Origin: Pseudomonadota bacterium
GTDB lineage: Bacteria; Pseudomonadota; Gammaproteobacteria; Pseudomonadales; Pseudomonadaceae
Assembly: GCA_023431055.1 (NCBI GenBank)
Contig: JAEYXX010000087.1
Span: 1-25,855 of the forward strand
Length of the DNA: 25,855 bases
Direction: 5' to 3'
The translations under genes were made by a program, and so were the position numbers. The notes beneath the pieces are model-generated. The model was not told the origin of the DNA, ran no database searches, and worked only from the letters and a program-made list of their open reading frames with translations. Within the stretch, counting starts at the first letter, position 1. The number at the start of each line of letters is the position of its first letter. Below are positions 16,263 through 23,630 of this stretch, piece by piece.

Positions 16263-17102
16263 ATGACCGGGATTAAAAAAGTCCTTCATGGCGTGCCCGC
16301 CGACAGTCTGACCCGGTTGAAACCGCAGAAACTTGGCCGGCACTATCACAAGATCCCCAACTATATTCGCGAGCTTTCCAGCAAATACCCGCGAATTATC
16401 AGCGACTACTTTCTGCGCAACTATCGAATCAATCTCGAACTGCTTCGGGTCGATGTTCATGAGCAGGTAGATAAAGAAGCCGAGTGTCTCTATCGCTCGC
16501 CGCTGGGCAAGGTCGGTTTCGCCATGGACCGCCCTCTGCTGACCGAAGCGCTGGAGTGCTACTACGGCGGCACCTGTCTGCCCAACCATGAAGAGACACC
16601 GGTGAGCACCTCGGAGCAGCGCATGCGCACGCGTCTGGGTCTGGACGTCAGCCAGCTGTTCGCCCGCTCGATTCTCGCCGGGCAAACCTTCGGCAAGCTC
16701 GAGCCGTACGACAACACCTATGACGAGACCACCTGGGAGTACGTGGCGCAGTTCCACTTCACCAGCCATATCACCGGCAGCCAGGCATCGATCTTCATCT
16801 ATCTGGACACACAGCTGGTCGATGAGCTGACCAACCGCCTGACCCCGCCGGCACCGGTGGCCCAGAGCGGCAACTCGCTCAATCAGATTCGCCAGCTGCC
16901 GGTACGCCTGGACTGCGTGGTGGCCAGCCTGCAGATGCCCTTGTCGCAGGTCCTCGCCCTGCGCCCCGGCGACATCCTGCCGATGCGCCTGCTGGAGCGC
17001 TGCGAGGTGCAGATCAACCAGCAGAAGCTGTTTCGCGGCGCCATCTTCGAAGACGACGGCTCCTTGTTCCTGACTTCTCTTGAGAGCGTGAAGACCCCAT
17101 GA
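16263..17102 (+). CDS. fliM: Flagellar switch protein FliM (lateral type) without the CheY-binding peptide
   Basis: A 279-residue FliM. The CheC-like middle domain (about 35-190) includes GKVGFAMDRPLLTEALECYYGG, seen as GFAMDRPLL and ECYYGG, and a C-terminal SpoA domain (about 195-275) resembles FliN. FliM builds the C-ring between FliG and FliN. Normal FliM proteins begin with a peptide containing EIDALL that binds CheY-P; here the protein starts MTGIKKVLHGVPADS and no such motif is present. The frame is open 42 codons further upstream, but that part reads unlike protein, contains no EIDALL, and overlaps the sigma-54 candidate, so I take the ATG at 16263. The ribosome binding site (AGGAA) is rather distant. 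fliN overlaps by 4 bases. Confidence 0.9.
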   Translation: MTGIKKVLHGVPADSLTRLKPQKLGRHYHKIPNYIRELSSKYPRIISDYFLRNYRINLELLRVDVHEQVDKEAECLYRSPLGKVGFAMDRPLLTEALECYYGGTCLPNHEETPVSTSEQRMRTRLGLDVSQLFARSILAGQTFGKLEPYDNTYDETTWEYVAQFHFTSHITGSQASIFIYLDTQLVDELTNRLTPPAPVAQSGNSLNQIRQLPVRLDCVVASLQMPLSQVLALRPGDILPMRLLERCEVQINQQKLFRGAIFEDDGSLFLTSLESVKTP

Positions 17103-17470
17103 GCAGCCCCATTTCCGATAACGATTTCGACAGCCTGATCAACGACGCCGGCCTCAATCTCGACGAGCCCGTCAGCGACTCAGCCCCGGAGCAAGCGCCT
17201 GCCAGCCTGCCCCAGCAGGATCTGAGCTTCTTCGGCAAGATTCCGGTCAACGTCACGCTGGAAGTGGCCTCCACCGAGATCACGCTCAAGGAGCTGATGG
17301 ACGTCGACGCCGGCAGCGTGATCGCCCTCGACAAGCTGGCCGGCGAACCGCTGGACGTGAAGGTCAATGGCGCGCTGTTCGCCAAGGCCGAAGTAGTGGT
17401 GATGAACGGCAACTACGGCCTGCGCATCGTCGAGCTGTCCGGTAGCGGCCTCAGCGGGCTGGGCGTGTGA
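17099..17470 (+). CDS. fliN: Flagellar switch protein FliN (lateral type)
   Basis: A 123-residue FliN. The acidic, variable N-terminus (1-50) precedes the SpoA domain: VNVTLEVASTEITLKELMDV, seen as VTLEVASTEITLKEL, then GSVIALDKLAGEPLDVKVNG and FAKAEVVVMNGNYGLRIVEL. FliN forms the base of the C-ring and docks FliH-FliI. Its ATG overlaps the fliM stop by 4 bases and its stop overlaps the fliP start, so translation is coupled. Confidence 0.94.
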   Translation: MSSPISDNDFDSLINDAGLNLDEPVSDSAPEQAPASLPQQDLSFFGKIPVNVTLEVASTEITLKELMDVDAGSVIALDKLAGEPLDVKVNGALFAKAEVVVMNGNYGLRIVELSGSGLSGLGV

Positions 17471-18222
17471 TGCTGCGCCGTCTGCTGCAAAGCGGCCTGC
17501 TGCTGGCGGCGCTGTGCTGCCCGTTGCTGGCCCAGGCGGCCGGCGGCGACATCACCCTGTTCAACTTCAACGACACCGAAGACGGCCAGACCCTGAGCGT
17601 CAAGCTGCAGATCCTGCTGATCATGACGCTGCTGGGCTTTCTCCCGGCCATGCTGATGATGATGACCTGCTTCACTCGCTTCATCATCGTCCTGGCCATC
17701 CTGCGCCAGGCCATCGGCCTGCAGCAGAGCCCGCCCAACCCGGTGCTGATCGGCATCGCCCTGTGCCTCACCCTGCTGGTGATGCGCCCGGTGTGGCAGG
17801 AGATGTACACCGAAGCCTACGTGCCCTTCGAGGCCGACGAAATCAGCCTCGAGCAGGGCCTGGGCGAAGGCAAGCGCATCATCAGCCAGTTCATGCTGGC
17901 GCAGACCAGCAAGAATTCGCTGGAAACCCTGGTCGCCCTGGCTGGTGAGGAAATGCCCGAAGACCTGGCCCAACTGGACTTTTCCCTGCTGCTGCCGGCC
18001 TTCGTCCTGAGCGAGCTGAAAACCGCCTTCCAGCTCGGCTTCATGATCTTCGTGCCCTTTCTGGTGATCGACCTGGTGGTGGCCAGCGTGCTGATGGCGA
18101 TGGGCATGATGATGTTGTCGCCGATGATGATCTCGCTGCCGTTCAAGCTGCTGGTCTTCGTGCTGGTCGACGGCTGGACACTGCTGGTCGGCACCCTCAC
18201 CACCAGCATTCAGCCCTATTAG
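17470..18222 (+). CDS. fliP: Flagellar export gate protein FliP (lateral type)
   Basis: A 250-residue membrane protein with a signal peptide (LLQSGLLLAALCCPLLAQA), as FliP proteins usually have, and four hydrophobic segments. Family signatures include MTCFTRFIIVLAILRQAIG and FVLSELKTAFQLGFMIFVPF, seen as SELKTAFQLGF. Five FliP copies form the core of the export gate with FliQ and FliR. I choose the ATG at 17470, in a TGATG overlap with the fliN stop; a GTG one codon earlier is also possible. FliO, which often lies between fliN and fliP and helps FliP assemble, is missing here, as in described lateral clusters. Confidence 0.95.
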   Translation: MLRRLLQSGLLLAALCCPLLAQAAGGDITLFNFNDTEDGQTLSVKLQILLIMTLLGFLPAMLMMMTCFTRFIIVLAILRQAIGLQQSPPNPVLIGIALCLTLLVMRPVWQEMYTEAYVPFEADEISLEQGLGEGKRIISQFMLAQTSKNSLETLVALAGEEMPEDLAQLDFSLLLPAFVLSELKTAFQLGFMIFVPFLVIDLVVASVLMAMGMMMLSPMMISLPFKLLVFVLVDGWTLLVGTLTTSIQPY

Positions 18223-18234
18223 CGAGGCCTTGCG

Positions 18235-18507
18235 ATGCTCACCCCGGAACACGCCGCCCAGCTGGTGGCTCATGCCGTCTACATCACCGGTCTGATCGTC
18301 TGCGTACTGGTAGTACCTAGCCTGCTCGGCGGCCTGCTGGTGAGCATTTTCCAGGCCGCCACGCAGATCAACGAACAGATGCTCAGTTTTCTGCCGCGTC
18401 TGCTGATCACCCTGGCCATGCTGGTGTTCGCCGGCCACTGGATCCTGCGCACGCTGGGGGACCTGTTCATCGAAACCTTCAAACAGGCCGGGCATCTGGT
18501 GGGCTGA
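18235..18507 (+). CDS. fliQ: Flagellar export gate protein FliQ (lateral type)
   Basis: A 90-residue protein with two membrane helices (YITGLIVCVLVVPSLLGGLL and LPRLLITLAMLVFAGHWIL) and the conserved loop FQAATQINEQMLSFLP between them, all standard FliQ features. Four copies complete the export gate helical assembly with FliP and FliR. A GAGG ribosome binding site precedes the ATG; the gaps to fliP (12 bp) and fliR (3 bp) indicate one operon. Confidence 0.95.
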   Translation: MLTPEHAAQLVAHAVYITGLIVCVLVVPSLLGGLLVSIFQAATQINEQMLSFLPRLLITLAMLVFAGHWILRTLGDLFIETFKQAGHLVG

Positions 18508-18510
18508 CGC

Positions 18511-19305
18511 ATGTCCGAACCCGTGCTGCATGCCAGCCAGTACCTGACCAGCCTGCAGGCCTACTGGTGGCCCTTCTGCCGCATCGTCGCCCTGCTCAGC
18601 ATGGCGCCGCTGTTCAACCACAAGGCGGTCTCGGTACGCGTGCGCATCCTCCTCGCCCTGGCGCTGACCGTGGCATTGGGTGCGGCATTGCCGGACATGC
18701 CGCTGATCGATCCACTGTCGCTGAAGGGGCTGATGACCACACTGGAGCAGATCGCCTTCGGCGTGCTGCTGGGGCTGACCCTGCAACTGGTGTTCACCAT
18801 CTTCATGCTGGTCGGTGAGGTGGTGTCGACGCAGATGGGCATGAGCATGGCGCGCTACAACGACCCGGTGAACGGCGTGTCGTCGTCCTCGATCATCTAC
18901 CAGCTGTACTTCATCCTGCTGGTGCTGCTGTTCTTCGCCATCGACGGCCATCTGGTCACCGTCAGCGTGCTGTATCAGAGCTTCCTGTTCTGGCCGGTGG
19001 GCAGCGGCCTGCACTACCTGGGCGCGCAGAGCTTCATCCAGGCCTTCGCCTGGGTGCTGGCCGCCGCCGTGCTGGTGACTCTGCCGGTGGTGTTCTGCCT
19101 GACCCTTGTGCAGTTCTGCTTCGGCCTGCTCAACCGCATCTCGCCGGCGATGAACCTGTTCTCCCTGGGCTTTCCCATCAGCATCCTGATGGGCCTGCTG
19201 TGCATCTACCTGACCCTGCCCAACCTGCCCGACAGCTACCTGCACCTGACCCGAGAGCTGCTCAATGGCATCGGCGTGATTCTGCGCGAGGGCGGTGATG
19301 TCTGA
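18511..19305 (+). CDS. fliR: Flagellar export gate protein FliR (lateral type)
   Basis: A 264-residue multi-helix membrane protein with family features: PFCRIVALLSMAPLFNHKAV near the N-terminus, GEVVSTQMGMSMARYNDPVN in the middle, and LLNRISPAMNLFSLGFPISI in the C-terminal half. FliR caps the FliP5-FliQ4-FliR1 gate in the inner membrane. It overlaps the start of flhB by 8 bases. Confidence 0.95.
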   Translation: MSEPVLHASQYLTSLQAYWWPFCRIVALLSMAPLFNHKAVSVRVRILLALALTVALGAALPDMPLIDPLSLKGLMTTLEQIAFGVLLGLTLQLVFTIFMLVGEVVSTQMGMSMARYNDPVNGVSSSSIIYQLYFILLVLLFFAIDGHLVTVSVLYQSFLFWPVGSGLHYLGAQSFIQAFAWVLAAAVLVTLPVVFCLTLVQFCFGLLNRISPAMNLFSLGFPISILMGLLCIYLTLPNLPDSYLHLTRELLNGIGVILREGGDV

Positions 19306-20431
19306 GCAGAGCAGTGGCCAGGAGAAAACGGAAGAGGCTTCCGCGCACAAGCTGAAGAAGAGCAAGGACGACGGCCAGGTCGCGCGCTCCAAGGACCTGT
19401 CGACCACCATCTCGCTGATCGCCACGCTGTTCATTCTCAAATTCAGCGCCGGGCTGTTCCTCGAAGGGCTCAGCGACAGCTTCCGCCTGTCCTATATCCA
19501 GTTCGGCCACAGCGAGATCGGCCTCGACGACCTCGACACCCTGCTAGGCTACAACATGCTTGTATTCATCAAGCTGCTCGCACCACTGCTGCTCACCTCC
19601 CTGCTGGTGGTGGTGCTGTCGCTGGTGCCAGGCGGCTGGGTGTTCTCCGCAAAGAACTTCGCACCTAAATTCAGCAAACTCAACCCCATCACCGGCCTCG
19701 GCCGGATCTTCTCGGCACAGAACTGGAGCGAGCTGCTCAAGTCGGTGCTCAAGGTGCTGGTACTGCTCGGCGTTGGCTATGTTCTGGTGCGCGCGGCGCT
19801 CCCGGACCTGATCGCGCTGCAGCGCAGCAGCGTGCTCGAGGCCGTCTCGGCAGCCTTTGACCTGACCTTCAATCTGACCCTGTGCCTGATGCTGATCTTC
19901 GTCGTGTTCTCCTTCATCGACATCCCGCTGCAGCGCTACTTCTTCCTCAAGAAACTGCGCATGACCAAGCAGGAGCGCAAGGAGGAACACAAGAATCAGG
20001 AGGGTCGCCCGGAGGTCAAGGCGCGCATCAAGCAGTTGCAGCGGCAGATGTTGCAGCGGCAGATCAGCAGGGTGATCAAGAACGCCGACGTGGTCATCGT
20101 CAATCCAACGCACTATGCAGTGGCACTCAAGTACGACACCCAGAAGGCTGCCGCGCCCTTCGTGCTGGCCAAGGGCGTCGACGAGACCGCCCTGTACATG
20201 CGCCAGATGGCGGCCAAGCACGAGCTCGAAGTGGTGGAGATTCCGCCACTGGCACGCGCCATCTATTTCACCACCCAGATCAACCAGCAGATCCCGGCAC
20301 CGCTGTATACCGCGGTCGCCCATGTGCTGACCTACATCCTGCAGCTCAAGGCCTGGCGCCAGGGCCGCAGAAGCAAGCCGCAACTGGCGAGCAACCTTCC
20401 GATTCCCGACAGCTTGGCCAACAGGGGCTGA
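19298..20431 (+). CDS. flhB: Flagellar export substrate-switch protein FlhB (lateral type)
   Basis: A 377-residue FlhB. The N-terminus has the family pattern SSGQEKTEEAS followed by GQVARSKDL, then four membrane helices to about residue 210 and a cytoplasmic domain. The autocleavage motif NPTH is intact at residues 269-272, the canonical position, within VIVNPTHYAVALKYD. Cleavage lets the export apparatus change from rod/hook to filament substrates when FliK signals hook completion. An intact motif implies selection for a full flagellum, although no rod, hook or filament gene is in the window. The ATG at 19298 is preferred over a GTG one codon earlier. Confidence 0.96.
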   Translation: MSEQSSGQEKTEEASAHKLKKSKDDGQVARSKDLSTTISLIATLFILKFSAGLFLEGLSDSFRLSYIQFGHSEIGLDDLDTLLGYNMLVFIKLLAPLLLTSLLVVVLSLVPGGWVFSAKNFAPKFSKLNPITGLGRIFSAQNWSELLKSVLKVLVLLGVGYVLVRAALPDLIALQRSSVLEAVSAAFDLTFNLTLCLMLIFVVFSFIDIPLQRYFFLKKLRMTKQERKEEHKNQEGRPEVKARIKQLQRQMLQRQISRVIKNADVVIVNPTHYAVALKYDTQKAAAPFVLAKGVDETALYMRQMAAKHELEVVEIPPLARAIYFTTQINQQIPAPLYTAVAHVLTYILQLKAWRQGRRSKPQLASNLPIPDSLANRG

Positions 20432-20434
20432 TTC

Positions 20435-22531
20435 ATGAACCTACTGCAGCAACTCGCGCCCACCTTCCGCAGCGGCCGCATCGGTATTCCGGTGCTGATC
20501 CTGTCGATCCTGGCCATGGTCATTCTGCCGTTGCCGCCGGTGCTGCTCGACGCCCTGTTCACCTTCAACATCTCCATGGCCATCCTGGTGCTGCTGGTCA
20601 GCGTGTCGTCGAAGAGCCCGCTGGATTTTTCCCTGTTTCCCACGGTGATCCTGATCACCACGCTGCTGCGTCTATGTCTGAACGTCGCCTCCACCCGCGT
20701 GGTGCTGCTCGAGGGTCACACCGGTACCGGCGCGGCGGGCAAGGTGATCGAGTCGTTCGGTGAGGTGGTGATCGGCGGCAACTTCATCGTCGGCTTGGTG
20801 GTGTTCGTGATCCTGATGATCATCAACTTTATCGTCATCACCAAGGGCGGCGAGCGTATATCCGAGGTCACCGCGCGCTTCACCCTCGATGCCCTGCCGG
20901 GCAAGCAGATGGCCATCGACGCCGACCTCAACGCCGGCCTGATCGAGCAAAACGAAGCCAAGCGTCGCCGCGCCGAAGTGGCCAAGGAAGCCGACTTCTA
21001 CGGGGCCATGGACGGCGCCTCGAAGTTCGTCCGCGGTGATGCCATCGCCGGCATCCTGATCCTGCTGATCAACCTGTTCGGCGGTTTCGCCATCGGCCTG
21101 TTCGTCTACGACCTGGGCGCGGGTCAGGCCTTCCAGCAGTACGCCCTGCTCACCATCGGTGATGGCCTGGTGGCGCAAATCCCGGCACTGCTGCTGTCCA
21201 CTGCGGCGGCCATCATCGTCACGCGGATCAACGAATCCTCGGAGATTACCGACCAGGTGCACCGCCAGTTGCTGGCTCAACCGGCGCTGCTCTATACCGT
21301 AGCCGGCATTCTGTTCACCCTGGCGTTGGTGCCAGGCATGCCGCACCTGGCCTTCATCAGCTTCGCCGTGCTGGTGGCCTTCGTCGCCTGGATGGTAGCG
21401 CGCAACGGCCCGCCCAAGGAAGCCGCCAGCCTTGAGCAGGTCGAGGCCCTGGGCAAGGCGATGGACCAGGAGCGCGCGCAGAGCCTGGTATGGGAAGACA
21501 TTCCGCTGGTCGAGCGTCTGTCGGTATCGCTGGGCTACAAGCTGGTCGGACTGGTCAACGAAGCCGCTGGTGCTCCGCTGACCCAGCGCGTGCGCGGCGT
21601 ACGCCAGACCCTGTCAGAAAGCCTGGGCTTCCTGTTGCCGGAAGTGCATATCCGCGACAGCCTGCGCCTGAAGGCTTCGCAATACAGCATCCAGATCAAT
21701 GGCGAGAAGATCGACGGCGCCGAGTTGCACGCCGACCGCATGATGGCCATTCCCTCGCCGGAACTCTATGGCGAGATCGATGGGATCCTTGGCGTCGACC
21801 CGGCCTACCGCATGCAGGTGGTGTGGATTCAACCAGAGGACAAGGCGCGTGCACTGAATCTCGGCTACCAGGTGATCGACTGTGCCAGCGTCATCGCCAC
21901 GCACCTGAACAAGGTGATCCGCGAACATCTGCCGGACGTGTTCAAGCACGACGATGTCGACCATCTGATGCAGCGTCTTCAGGTGCAGGCGCCGAAGCTG
22001 GCCGAGAGCCTGAAGAGTCAGCTCAGCTATACCCAGCAGCACCGCGTCTACCGCCAGTTACTGCAAGAGCAGGTGCCGCTCAAGGATATCGTCACCATCG
22101 CCACCACCCTGCTGGAAGCCAGCGAGTCGACCAAGGATCCGGTGCTGCTGGCGTCCGACGTGCGCTATGCGCTGCGCCGCAGCATCGTCGGCATGATCGC
22201 CGGCGAGCGTCAGGAGCTGTCGGTGTTCATCCTCGAGAATGCGCTGGAAAACACCCTGCTCAACGCCCTGGCCATCGCCCAACAGGCCGGCCCGGTAAGC
22301 CTGGACAACATCCCGGTGGAGCCGAGCCTGCTCAACCAGTTACAGAACACCATGCCGGTGGTGAAGGAAAAACTGCGCAAGGACGGCCACCCACCGATCC
22401 TTACCGTGATGCCGCAGCTACGCCCGCTGCTGGCGCGCTACGCCCGGGTATTCAGTCCAGGGTTGCACGTGCTGTCGCAGAATGAGATCCCGGATCGAGT
22501 GGGCGTCAATATCCTCGGCACCCTGGGCTGA
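20435..22531 (+). CDS. flhA: Flagellar export gate protein FlhA (lateral type)
   Basis: A 698-residue FlhA. About eight membrane helices occupy residues 15-310. The FHIPEP family signature is intact at 141-164 (RISEVTARFTLDALPGKQ then MAIDAD). The cytoplasmic C-terminal domain (about 350-698) forms the nonameric docking ring for export substrates and chaperones. It is the last gene of the plus-strand arm, 3 bp after flhB, and is followed by a hairpin. In polar Pseudomonas clusters flhA is followed by flhF and fleN; here it is not, supporting a non-polar identity. Confidence 0.96.
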   Translation: MNLLQQLAPTFRSGRIGIPVLILSILAMVILPLPPVLLDALFTFNISMAILVLLVSVSSKSPLDFSLFPTVILITTLLRLCLNVASTRVVLLEGHTGTGAAGKVIESFGEVVIGGNFIVGLVVFVILMIINFIVITKGGERISEVTARFTLDALPGKQMAIDADLNAGLIEQNEAKRRRAEVAKEADFYGAMDGASKFVRGDAIAGILILLINLFGGFAIGLFVYDLGAGQAFQQYALLTIGDGLVAQIPALLLSTAAAIIVTRINESSEITDQVHRQLLAQPALLYTVAGILFTLALVPGMPHLAFISFAVLVAFVAWMVARNGPPKEAASLEQVEALGKAMDQERAQSLVWEDIPLVERLSVSLGYKLVGLVNEAAGAPLTQRVRGVRQTLSESLGFLLPEVHIRDSLRLKASQYSIQINGEKIDGAELHADRMMAIPSPELYGEIDGILGVDPAYRMQVVWIQPEDKARALNLGYQVIDCASVIATHLNKVIREHLPDVFKHDDVDHLMQRLQVQAPKLAESLKSQLSYTQQHRVYRQLLQEQVPLKDIVTIATTLLEASESTKDPVLLASDVRYALRRSIVGMIAGERQELSVFILENALENTLLNALAIAQQAGPVSLDNIPVEPSLLNQLQNTMPVVKEKLRKDGHPPILTVMPQLRPLLARYARVFSPGLHVLSQNEIPDRVGVNILGTLG

Positions 22532-22544
22532 TCGAGATTGCGAA

Positions 22545-22568
22545 GGTGGATGCGTTGTCGCATCCACC
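22545..22568. repeat. GGTGGATG-type palindromic repeat, copy 2, after flhA
   Basis: Perfect 10-bp arms GGTGGATGCG and CGCATCCACC around TTGT, 13 bp past the flhA stop. It could terminate the fliM-flhA transcript, but it lacks a T-tract and its outer arms match the repeat inside the ubiC-ubiA spacer, so it is probably also a dispersed palindrome. Confidence 0.65.
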
Positions 22569-22643
22569 ATGCCGCGCTAGCCAGCCAGGAATAGTCACTC
22601 CAGCAGTAGATCGCCGTTACGCTGCGTCACTGCCCCGGCCTAC

Positions 22644-22985
22644 CTAAGCCTTCTCCTTGCGCACCTTGCGCATGCCCTCGATCAGCCGCACGTACTCGGC
22701 CGAGTCCCCCTGCAGAGCGAGCCCCGCCTCGAAAAAGCCGGTGCGGGTATTCTCCTGCGACCACTGACAAGCCATGTCTACGTCTACCTGGCGCATCTCT
22801 CCCTGGCGGTCACGCATACGCACACGCAGCTTCAGTTCGGTTCCTGGCTCTACCGCGGTATCGGTCAGCAGTTTCATTCCGCACTCGGAAACATCGCCGG
22901 CATAACCGATCAGGGTGTCGCTTTCTCGATCACTGATCTTGATGCGAAAGGTGGAACGGAAGGTGATTCGGCTCGATTGACGCAT
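22644..22985 (-). CDS. PilZ-domain c-di-GMP-binding protein
   Basis: A 113-residue protein that is almost entirely a PilZ domain. The RxxxR c-di-GMP-binding motif is present (R10-STF-R14, with an overlapping R6-ITF-R10), and the second motif DxSxxG is D31-VSEC-G36. Both are intact, so binding of the second messenger is likely. Small single-domain PilZ proteins can modulate motility, pili or exopolysaccharide. It faces the flhA end of the flagellar arm, so the two transcripts converge. Proximity to the flagellar cluster is suggestive, but a motility role is inference. It is not recognisably YcgR, which has an additional N-terminal domain. Confidence 0.85.
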   Translation of the reverse strand: MRQSSRITFRSTFRIKISDRESDTLIGYAGDVSECGMKLLTDTAVEPGTELKLRVRMRDRQGEMRQVDVDMACQWSQENTRTGFFEAGLALQGDSAEYVRLIEGMRKVRKEKA

Positions 22986-23212
22986 AGGAGAATGCCTTAG
23001 TGCTCGCCACGTCTGATGGGATCGCGAGAATCAGGCGTTATCAATGGAGATCATTCGAAACGCAATCGCCAATTGATAGCCTGTGACTCATCACAGCAAG
23101 ACGACCATGGCGTGCAGATAGTTAAATCCGCCTAAGTCGCGGGAATGATCTATAGCCGGTAGGAGCGAGCTCTGCTCGCGAAGGCGCACCAACCGCAGGA
23201 TGCGTTCTATGT
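22986..23212. other. Non-coding DNA between the PilZ gene and the IS66 element
   Basis: Apart from a REP palindrome at 23159-23183 and a perfect CTGTGA-CTCA-TCACAG palindrome at 23081-23096, I see no feature. The promoter of the PilZ gene must lie in its left part. Confidence 0.5.
23159..23183. repeat. REP-like palindrome, copy 1
   Basis: GTAGGAGCGAGC-TCT-GCTCGCGAAG is a form of the extragenic palindrome very common in Pseudomonas. A near-identical copy lies at 25640-25664, so the IS66 element is bracketed by two REP copies. Confidence 0.8.
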
Positions 23213-23312
23213 GTAAGCGTCCAGCCAAGTCACCTTCCGCAATCCCGCATTAAGGGCGATGGTGTCCGCGTATTTTTAAGCGGACGCGATAGCCCTTATC
23301 GCCGGGATTTCC

Positions 23313-23630
23313 ATGCGCCAACGAAGCTCTTACCCCAAACCGTTCAAGGCCCAGGTTGTTCAGGAGTGCCTGCAACCTGGTGCGACCGTCTCCAGCGTGG
23401 CCATACGCCATGGCATCAACGCCAACGTCATTCGCAAGTGGCTACCGCTTTATCGGGATCAACTGCCAGCGGCGTTGCCGGCGTTCGTTCCTGCGAGGGT
23501 TACGCCCAAACGACCAGCTGAAGCAGCGGTGATTATCGAGCTACCGCTGGGCGCGCAATCGGTCACGGTGAAATGGCCAGCCTCCGATCCTGAAGGTTGC
23601 GCCCGCTTTGTCCGTGGGCTCGCCCAGTGA
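23313..23630 (+). CDS. tnpA: IS66-family accessory protein TnpA
   Basis: A 105-residue protein beginning MRQRSSYPKPFKAQVVQECL with a helix-turn-helix (ATVSSVAIRHGINANVIRKW), the usual first gene of IS66 elements. It is required for transposition in studied family members, probably as a DNA-binding partner. A GGGA ribosome binding site precedes the ATG. Its TGA overlaps the GTG start of tnpB (GTGA). Confidence 0.9.
   Translation: MRQRSSYPKPFKAQVVQECLQPGATVSSVAIRHGINANVIRKWLPLYRDQLPAALPAFVPARVTPKRPAEAAVIIELPLGAQSVTVKWPASDPEGCARFVRGLAQ

Noticed and set aside
17413..19440. 675-codon open frame on the minus strand across fliN-fliP-fliQ-fliR-flhB
   Set aside because: Its translation is a low-complexity H/Q/D/E-rich shadow of GC-rich genes. 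The plus strand holds five well-conserved flagellar genes here.
8038..22531. Reading the cluster as a virulence-type type III secretion injectisome
   Set aside because: FliE, FliG, FlgM, FlgN and FliF are flagellum-specific; there are no secretin, needle or translocon genes.
23081..23096. CTGTGA-CTCA-TCACAG palindrome, like a CRP/Vfr site
   Set aside because: CRP and Vfr sites have TGTGA-N6-TCACA; the spacer here is 4. It may be another operator, but nothing supports a regulator.
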